Of a stretch of 64,000 nt of DNA, positions 59,005-64,000 are shown one piece after another. The DNA lies in contig NZ_JAVJSE010000008.1 of NCBI RefSeq assembly GCF_040219615.1, positions 124,001-188,000 on the forward strand, read 5' to 3'. The first letter of the stretch is position 1, and each line of letters begins with the position of its first letter. This DNA is from Thalassobaculum_A sp040219615 (lineage in GTDB: Bacteria; Pseudomonadota; Alphaproteobacteria; Thalassobaculales; Thalassobaculaceae). The notes below the pieces were generated by a model. That model was given only the letters and a program-made list of their open reading frames with translations. It was not told the DNA's origin and searched no databases. Both the position numbers and the translations under genes were made by a program.

Positions 59005-60084
59005 ATGCCCGTCCGCACCCCGCTGATGCAGACCCTCGGGCTCGCGCATCCGATCATCCAGGCGCCGATGGCCGGCGGCGGCGACACCCCGGCGCTGGTC
59101 GCCGCGGTGGCCGAGGCCGGCGGCATCGGCTTCCTCGGCGCCCAGTACCTGCCGCTCGAGAGGATCGGAGAGGTCGCCCGGGCGGTCCGTGCCCGCACCA
59201 ACCGGGCGTTCGGGGTCAACCTGTTCGCGCCCCAGCCGGCGCCGGTGCTGCCGCCCGATCCCGAGGCCGCGGTGGCGCGGGTGGCGCCGTTCTTCGCCGA
59301 ACTCGGGCTGGAGGCGCCGTCGGTTCCGGCATCGGCCGCCGACGATTTCGAGGACCGGCTGGCGGCGCTGCTGGAGACCGGCGCGTCGTCGCTCAGCTTC
59401 ACCATGGGCCTGCTGCCGGAGCCGGCGATGCAGGCGGCCAGGGCGCGCGGCATGACGCTGATCGGCACCGCCACCTCGGTCGACGAGGCGGTGGCGCTGG
59501 AACGCTCGGGCGTCGACGCCATCGTCGCCCAGGGCGGCGAGGCCGGCGGCCACCGCGGCACCTTCCTGGGCGACCTCGGGGCCGGGGTGGTCGGCACGAT
59601 GGCGCTGGTCCCGCAGGTGGTCGACGCGGTGTCGGTGCCGGTGATCGCTTCCGGCGGCATCATGGACGGCCGCGGCATCGCCGCCGCCCTGGTGCTGGGG
59701 GCGCAGGCGGTCCAGATGGGCACCGCCTTCCTGACCTGCGACGAGGCCGGGGTGCCGGAGGCCTACAAGGCGGCCATCCTCGCCGCTGCCGAGCATCAAA
59801 CCCGGGTGACCCGGGCATTTTCGGGCCGGCCGGCGCGCGGCATCGTCAACCGCTTCATGGAGATCGTCGAGGCCGGGGCCGGGCCGGGCGACATCCTGGG
59901 CTTCCCGCTGCAGAACGCCCTGACGCGGCCGATGCGCACCGCGGCCGGCGGGCAGGGCAAGGCCGACTGCCTGTCGCTGTGGGCCGGCCAGGGCGTGCGG
60001 CTGGCCGGTCGTGGCCCGGCGTCGGCGTTGATGGCGAGGCTGGCGGCCGGGACCGCGGCGGCGTTCGGCCGGGCCGACGGCTGA
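59005..60084 (+). CDS. Nitronate monooxygenase (2-nitropropane dioxygenase family)
   Basis: 359 residues, FMN-binding TIM barrel. HPIIQAPMAGGGDTPALVAAVAEAGGIGFLG opens the domain; LIGTATSVDEAVALERSGVDAIVAQGGEAGGHRG includes the His of the active region; VIASGGIMDGRGIAAALVLGAQAVQMGTAFLTC binds the FMN phosphate. Such enzymes oxidise alkyl nitronates to carbonyls and nitrite, or act in related flavin chemistry. GACAGGAG-type site before the ATG. A TetR gene follows after 43 bases. Confidence 0.92.
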   Translation: MPVRTPLMQTLGLAHPIIQAPMAGGGDTPALVAAVAEAGGIGFLGAQYLPLERIGEVARAVRARTNRAFGVNLFAPQPAPVLPPDPEAAVARVAPFFAELGLEAPSVPASAADDFEDRLAALLETGASSLSFTMGLLPEPAMQAARARGMTLIGTATSVDEAVALERSGVDAIVAQGGEAGGHRGTFLGDLGAGVVGTMALVPQVVDAVSVPVIASGGIMDGRGIAAALVLGAQAVQMGTAFLTCDEAGVPEAYKAAILAAAEHQTRVTRAFSGRPARGIVNRFMEIVEAGAGPGDILGFPLQNALTRPMRTAAGGQGKADCLSLWAGQGVRLAGRGPASALMARLAAGTAAAFGRADG

Positions 60085-60127
60085 TACGGGGTTTCGGCCG
60101 GACCGGTTCGATGCCTATTCTTGAGGC

Positions 60128-60829
60128 ATGACCGAAGTGAGTTCCTCCGACGCCGGCGTCATGCCGGCGTCGTCGTCCCGGCGCCGCGGCCGCATCGGCG
60201 AACGCAACCGCCGCCGCATCCTGACGGCCGCCGAGCGGGTCTTCGCCCGCCGCGGATACCAGGGGGCGACGCTGGATGAAATTGCAAAAGAATCAATGCT
60301 TCCGAAGGCAAACTTACTTTATTACTTCAAGAGCAAGCAGGCGCTCTACCACGCGGTCGTCTCGGACATCCTCGAGGCCTGGCTGGCGGCCCTGGGCGAG
60401 ATCAGCGTCGACGACGACCCGGCCGACGCACTGACCGGATACGTCGAGCGCAAGATGGCGCTGTCGCGCGAACGCCCCGAGGGGTCGCGGGTGTTCGCCA
60501 TGGAACTCATCACCGGCGCGCCGGTGATCGGCGAGTATCTGCGTGGCGCCCTGCGCGACTGGGTGGAGCGCCAGGGCGCGGTGTTCCGGGTCTGGCAGCG
60601 CCGCGGGATGATGGCGGACCTGTCGCCCGAGCATGTGTTCTTCGCGATCTGGGCGATGACCCAGACCTATGCCGACTTCTCGCCGCAGGTCACCGCCGTG
60701 CTCGGCGTCGACCGCCTGGAGGAGGCCGACTACCGGCTGGCGGTCGGCACCGTCACGGCGATCATCCTGCGCGGCCTCGGCCTGCCGCCACGCCGCTCCG
60801 GGCGAGTCGCCGCGGCTCCGTCGGGCTGA
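60128..60829 (+). CDS. TetR-family regulator, RutR-like
   Basis: 233 residues. N-terminal TetR HTH: RRRILTAAERVFARRGYQGATLDEIAKESMLPKANLLYYFKSKQALYHAV, in two stretches. The C-terminal domain (MALSRERPEGSRVFAMELITGAPVIGEYL, FFAIWAMTQTYADFSPQVTAVLG) is RutR/YcdC type, which senses pyrimidines in E. coli. The uracil phosphoribosyltransferase gene 105 bases downstream fits pyrimidine control. Odd: codons for the recognition helix (about 60275-60333) are strikingly AT-rich (ATT GCA AAA GAA TCA; TTA CTT TAT) compared with the rest. Confidence 0.92.
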   Translation: MTEVSSSDAGVMPASSSRRRGRIGERNRRRILTAAERVFARRGYQGATLDEIAKESMLPKANLLYYFKSKQALYHAVVSDILEAWLAALGEISVDDDPADALTGYVERKMALSRERPEGSRVFAMELITGAPVIGEYLRGALRDWVERQGAVFRVWQRRGMMADLSPEHVFFAIWAMTQTYADFSPQVTAVLGVDRLEEADYRLAVGTVTAIILRGLGLPPRRSGRVAAAPSG

Positions 60830-60934
60830 AGTCCCCGTTTTCAGACGGTTGGCCAGGGCCACCGACAGCCTCTTGCCAGCGTGGAACGGCGGAGACATGG
60901 TCGGCCCACCCCGTCCCCCTGTGAGGCCGCGTCG

Positions 60935-61570
60935 ATGGAGTACAAGAACACGACCGTCGTCGACCATCCGCTGATCCGGCACAAGCTGACGATCATGCGC
61001 GAGGCGACCACGGCGACCTCGAAGTTCCGCCAGCTGCTGCGCGAGATCAGTCTGCTGCTGGCTTATGAGGTGCTGCGCGACCTGGAATGCAGCATGGTCG
61101 AGATCGACACCCCGCTGGAGCGCATGCAGGCGCCGAAGCTGGAGGGCAAGAAGCTGTGCTTCGTGTCGATCCTGCGCGCCGGCAACGGCCTGCTCGACGG
61201 CATGCTCGACCTGGTGCCGTCGGCCCGGGTCGGCCATGTCGGGCTGTACCGCGATCCGCAGTCGCTCGAGCCGGTCGAGTACTACATGAAGCTGCCCGAG
61301 CACATCGGCGACCGGCCGTGCATCGCCGTCGACCCGATGCTGGCGACCGGCAACTCGGCGGCGGCCGCCGTCCAGCGCATCAAGGACGCCGGCGCCACCC
61401 GCATAAAGTTCGTGTGCCTGCTGGCCGCCCCGGAGGGCATCGCCACCTTCACCAAGGCGCACCCCGACGTGCCGGTGTTCACCGCCGCGATCGACCGCGA
61501 GCTGAACGACCACGGCTACATCATGCCGGGCCTGGGCGACGCCGGCGATCGGATGTACGGCACCAAGTAG
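60935..61570 (+). CDS. upp: Uracil phosphoribosyltransferase
   Basis: 211 residues, full length. VVDHPLIRHKLTIMRE start, SILRAGNGLLDGMLDLVPSARVGHVGLYRD, the PRPP loop CIAVDPMLATGNSAAAA and the uracil-binding GYIMPGLGDAGDRMYGT end are diagnostic. It salvages uracil to UMP with PRPP. ATG 60935 is the family start. The next gene's GTG overlaps the last base of the stop codon. Confidence 0.97.
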   Translation: MEYKNTTVVDHPLIRHKLTIMREATTATSKFRQLLREISLLLAYEVLRDLECSMVEIDTPLERMQAPKLEGKKLCFVSILRAGNGLLDGMLDLVPSARVGHVGLYRDPQSLEPVEYYMKLPEHIGDRPCIAVDPMLATGNSAAAAVQRIKDAGATRIKFVCLLAAPEGIATFTKAHPDVPVFTAAIDRELNDHGYIMPGLGDAGDRMYGTK

Positions 61571-62400
61571 TGCGGCGCACGGCGCTGGCGGGACTGGCCG
61601 CGTTCGGCCTCGCCGTCCTGGCCGGACCCGGCCAGGCGACGGCCGAGCGGCTGCCGGACGGCGGGATCGCCGAGGCCGCCGGGCAGGGCGTGGTCCGGGC
61701 CTGGTACGAGCGCCCGACCGGGCGCTACGGCCATGGCGTGCTGGGCGACGCGATCGAGGGCGGCAGCCTGGTCGCGGTCGACCCGGAGGGCCGTCGGCAC
61801 GAGCACGTCCTGCCGGTCAGCCGGGTGTTCGAGGACATCACGCCGCGACTGGCCGACCTGGACGGGGACGGCCGCAACGAGGTCGTTGCCATCCGCTCGG
61901 ACCTGGCGTCGGGCGCGGCTGTCGCGGTCTACGGGATCCGTGACGGAGCCCTGGTCGAGATCGCGGCGACCGCGCCGATCGGCAGTGCCAACCGCTGGCT
62001 GTCGATCGCCGCCATCGCGGACTTTCTCGGCGACGGCGTCCCGCGGATAGCGGTGGTGCGGACGCCGCATCTGTCGGGCGTGCTGGAACTCCTGGAACTG
62101 CGTGGCGAGCGCTTGGCCCGGATTGCCGGCCCGGCGGCCGGCTACTCGACCCACGCCATCGGCTCGCGGGTGCTGTCGCTGGCGGCCGTCGTGGACGTCG
62201 ACGGCGACGCTGCCGCCGACCTGGCGTTGCCGGACCTGGCACGTCGCCGCGTCGTGCTCGTCGGCTTCGCGGGCGGGCTGCGGGTGCTGGGCTCGCACGG
62301 CTTGCCGGGCCGGGTGACCGACCGGATCCGGGTCGTCGCGCCGGGCCGCCTGGCGGTGCCATTGGAGGACGGTGGGACCGCCGAGATCACGCTGCGCTAG
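61570..62400 (+). CDS. Secreted FG-GAP/VCBS repeat protein
   Basis: 276 residues. A signal peptide (TALAGLAAFGLAVLAGPGQATA) is followed by beta-propeller-like FG-GAP units: PRLADLDGDGRNEVVAIRSD (with a DxDGDG calcium-type loop), IAAIADFLGDGVPRIAVVRT and LAAVVDVDGDAAADLALPDL. GTG 61570 overlaps the upp stop (TAGTG), implying coupled translation. The role is unknown; such proteins often bind carbohydrate or protein partners outside the cytoplasm. Confidence 0.85.
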   Translation: MRRTALAGLAAFGLAVLAGPGQATAERLPDGGIAEAAGQGVVRAWYERPTGRYGHGVLGDAIEGGSLVAVDPEGRRHEHVLPVSRVFEDITPRLADLDGDGRNEVVAIRSDLASGAAVAVYGIRDGALVEIAATAPIGSANRWLSIAAIADFLGDGVPRIAVVRTPHLSGVLELLELRGERLARIAGPAAGYSTHAIGSRVLSLAAVVDVDGDAAADLALPDLARRRVVLVGFAGGLRVLGSHGLPGRVTDRIRVVAPGRLAVPLEDGGTAEITLR

Positions 62401-62439
62401 GAGCGCATAGCGATCGAGCCAGGCCGGCCTTGCGGATTT

Positions 62440-63465
62440 TCACCTGTGTGAACCGGCTCGTCGCTGGCCGGGACCGGCAAGGGACTCGATGAAGCCCGCG
62501 AGGTTTCGCGGATCCGGGAGCTCGGCCCTGTTCAAGGCGGCCCGCGCCATCGCCAGGTCGATGTTCCGGTATGCCATCACCGCAGCCACGGCCGGGCTGG
62601 CGCGAAGCTCCTGGCGGAGGGCTTCACGCTCAACCTCCGACGTCCGTGCCGCCTCCAGGCGGGCGAGGAAGGCCGGCCGCTCCGAAGCCGCCAGCGCATT
62701 GACATGGGCGGCCCGCGGCACCTTGCGCTTGCCCTGCTTCAGGTCGCCTCCCTCCGGGCTCAGCAGGTCGGCGAGGTCACTCCACAGGGTCAGGGCGCCG
62801 ACGAGGTGGTGGGCGTAGCCGGCGAGGTGCCGCACGATTTCCGGACCGGCGCCGGCCAGCACCGCCGCCATCTCGGCGTATCCCGACGCCTGGTCCGGGC
62901 CGCCGGCGGTCAGCACCCGGCGGGCGGTGACCATGTCCCAGGAGGAGGGCCCGGGCGCGGCAAGATCCTCGCGCTGGCCGTCGGCCATGCGCAGCAGCGA
63001 CCGGCGATGGATGCGGCCGAGCGCGGCCAGCAGAGCCGGATCCCCGGTCGCGCGCGCCAGCGCCTCGGGGACCAGCACCGAGAGGATCAGCGCCCCGGTC
63101 AGCTCCATCTCCGCCGGTCGCCGGTCGCCCCAATGCGCCGGCCAGTCGCCGTCGGCCAGGTCGTCGAGGACGTCGAGCGCCAGGAAGGACAGGGCCGAGG
63201 CGGCCGGCAGGGCAATCGGCACCGGCCGGCCCGGGGCCACCGCCTCGAAGATCGCGACCGGCAGGGTGGCGAAGAGCGAGAATCCGCAGACCTCGCGGCT
63301 GCCCCGCTCCTTGACCGCCAGCTCGGCCCGCGCGAGCCGCAGCATGTCGCGCTGTCCCGCGCTGCGGGCGAGCCCGTCGGCGAGGTCGTCGATCCACGCT
63401 GTCAGCGCCTCGGCGAATGCCGGGTCGTCCAGCCTCGCGGTGTCGGCGTCGGGTGCGGCGGTCAT
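62440..63465 (-). CDS. Isoprenoid-synthase-fold protein (polyprenyl synthetase/ComQ-like)
   Basis: 341 residues, all helical. A first Asp-rich motif LDVLDDLADGDW (DDxxD type) and a second LWSDLADLLSPEGGDLKQGKRKVP (D-x-x-D ... K-x-G-K) sit where class I prenyl diphosphate synthases bind Mg-diphosphate. The second motif with DLKQGKR resembles the ComQ/IspA group. Overall divergence from housekeeping synthases is large. Its ATG overlaps the stop of the YydH-like protease gene (ATGA), so the two are coupled; ComQ relatives prenylate peptide pheromones, which makes this pairing notable. Confidence 0.75.
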   Translation of the reverse strand: MTAAPDADTARLDDPAFAEALTAWIDDLADGLARSAGQRDMLRLARAELAVKERGSREVCGFSLFATLPVAIFEAVAPGRPVPIALPAASALSFLALDVLDDLADGDWPAHWGDRRPAEMELTGALILSVLVPEALARATGDPALLAALGRIHRRSLLRMADGQREDLAAPGPSSWDMVTARRVLTAGGPDQASGYAEMAAVLAGAGPEIVRHLAGYAHHLVGALTLWSDLADLLSPEGGDLKQGKRKVPRAAHVNALAASERPAFLARLEAARTSEVEREALRQELRASPAVAAVMAYRNIDLAMARAALNRAELPDPRNLAGFIESLAGPGQRRAGSHR

Positions 63466-64000
63466 GTCCGGGCCGCCGGCCGGTTACGGGACGCTGCCAG
63501 GGCGAACCTCACGCTCCGGGACAGGAAGGCGGCGCTGCTCGCATACCAGAGCAGGGCGACGGCCAGCGCGCCCAGCGTCGCCGGCAGGGCCGGTACGGCG
63601 TCACCGAACCAGGCGGCGAGCAACGGTCGATAGACGAGAAACAGCACGACGCCCATGGCTGATACGTAGACCAGGGTGAAGGCCGTGTAGGCGATCTCCA
63701 CCGGATGCCGGCGGGCGATCGTCAGGTCCCCGGACCGGACCAGGTCAAGGAACCGCCGGAACGACTTTTCCCGCAGGTTCGGACGGTCCAGCCAGTCGGA
63801 CAGCAGGTAGTAGCCGTCCAGGTCGAAGAACGGGTTCAGGTTGACCAGGACGATCTGCCAGGAGAACACGGCGAACAGCCACAGCACCGCGACCGTCGCC
63901 GGGTCCTCGGCGACCAGCAGGCCGAGCCCGGCCAAGCCGGCGAGGATCATGTTCACCACCATGCCGGAGGCGTCGACGACCAGCCGGGGCACCCGCCCCT
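63462..64000 (-). CDS. YydH-like M50-family membrane protease, C-terminal part (5' end outside window)
   Basis: About 178 residues are visible; the frame stays open to the edge. LVVDASGMVVNMILAGLAGL is a membrane segment, followed by the family's second metal-site motif VNLNPFFDLDGYYLLSDWLDRPNLREKSFRRF in two parts (LNPF.DLDGYY with the metal-binding Asp). Two further helices end the protein. This motif marks the peptide zinc metalloproteases encoded with RiPP or peptide-export systems (YydH type); the HExxH helix would lie beyond the window. Overlaps the prenyl-synthase-like gene by four bases. Confidence 0.8.
   Translation of the reverse strand, partial: GRVPRLVVDASGMVVNMILAGLAGLGLLVAEDPATVAVLWLFAVFSWQIVLVNLNPFFDLDGYYLLSDWLDRPNLREKSFRRFLDLVRSGDLTIARRHPVEIAYTAFTLVYVSAMGVVLFLVYRPLLAAWFGDAVPALPATLGALAVALLWYASSAAFLSRSVRFALAASRNRPAART

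Noticed and set aside
1..64000. tRNA, rRNA, riboswitch, phage or transposase genes
   Set aside because: None was found by eye on either strand; a covariance-model search would be needed to exclude small RNAs.

Overview
The window is about 64 kb of dense, GC-rich DNA (roughly 70% G+C by eye). It looks like a chromosome segment of an alphaproteobacterium, most plausibly a Rhodospirillales-type organism. The lineage is inferred from base composition, overlapping stop/start codons, families such as DUF1326/DUF2182, a type I secretion exporter with an RTX protein, and intergenic palindromic repeats. No marker gene fixes it. I saw no rRNA, tRNA, CRISPR array, transposase or phage gene.

Left part (1-7.4 kb): the end of a methyltransferase; a fusion of a flavodoxin-fold quinone reductase with a UbiA prenyltransferase; an aldo/keto reductase; a DUF1326-DUF2182 pair rich in Cys and Met; a DoxX protein; and a 2-kb patch with a RelE-type and a VapBC-type toxin-antitoxin pair plus two broken genes (an internally deleted DUF2182 copy and a HepT remnant).

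Catabolic part (7.5-21.3 kb): a four-gene dipeptide/opine-type ABC importer; a GIY-YIG endonuclease bracketed by palindromic repeats; a heteromeric amino-acid/opine-type dehydrogenase set (two DAO-like flavoproteins, one FAD/BFD-type [2Fe-2S] subunit, one small [2Fe-2S] subunit); CreA; a further DAO-type flavoprotein; and a cytosine-deaminase-like amidohydrolase.

Cell-surface part (21.5-51.3 kb): a continuous locus for glycans and protein export. It holds an RTX protein, GT2, GT4 and two GT17-like transferases, a five-gene set with NeuB, a CMP-sugar synthetase, an SDR and a full-length transketolase (a likely nonulosonate-type pathway), a capsule-like GT-B protein, a type I secretion ABC/HlyD pair, a membrane-anchored protein with a GWAWNP-type domain, and a CDP-hexose branch (RfbF, C-methyltransferase, RmlC-like epimerase, NAD epimerase, FkbM methyltransferase). 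A helical repeat of about 70 residues occurs at the front of the GT4 enzyme and again as a stand-alone protein 25 kb away. The overall plan resembles S-layer/LPS loci in which the exporter and the anchoring glycan are encoded together.

Right part (51.3-64 kb): LysR regulators, a DMT exporter, an SHMT-like enzyme, a DUF1989 protein and a dialkylglycine-decarboxylase-like aminotransferase, suggesting use of alpha,alpha-disubstituted amino acids; nitronate monooxygenase; a RutR-like TetR regulator; uracil phosphoribosyltransferase; an FG-GAP protein; and, running off the edge, an isoprenoid-synthase-fold protein overlapping a YydH-like M50 membrane protease gene.
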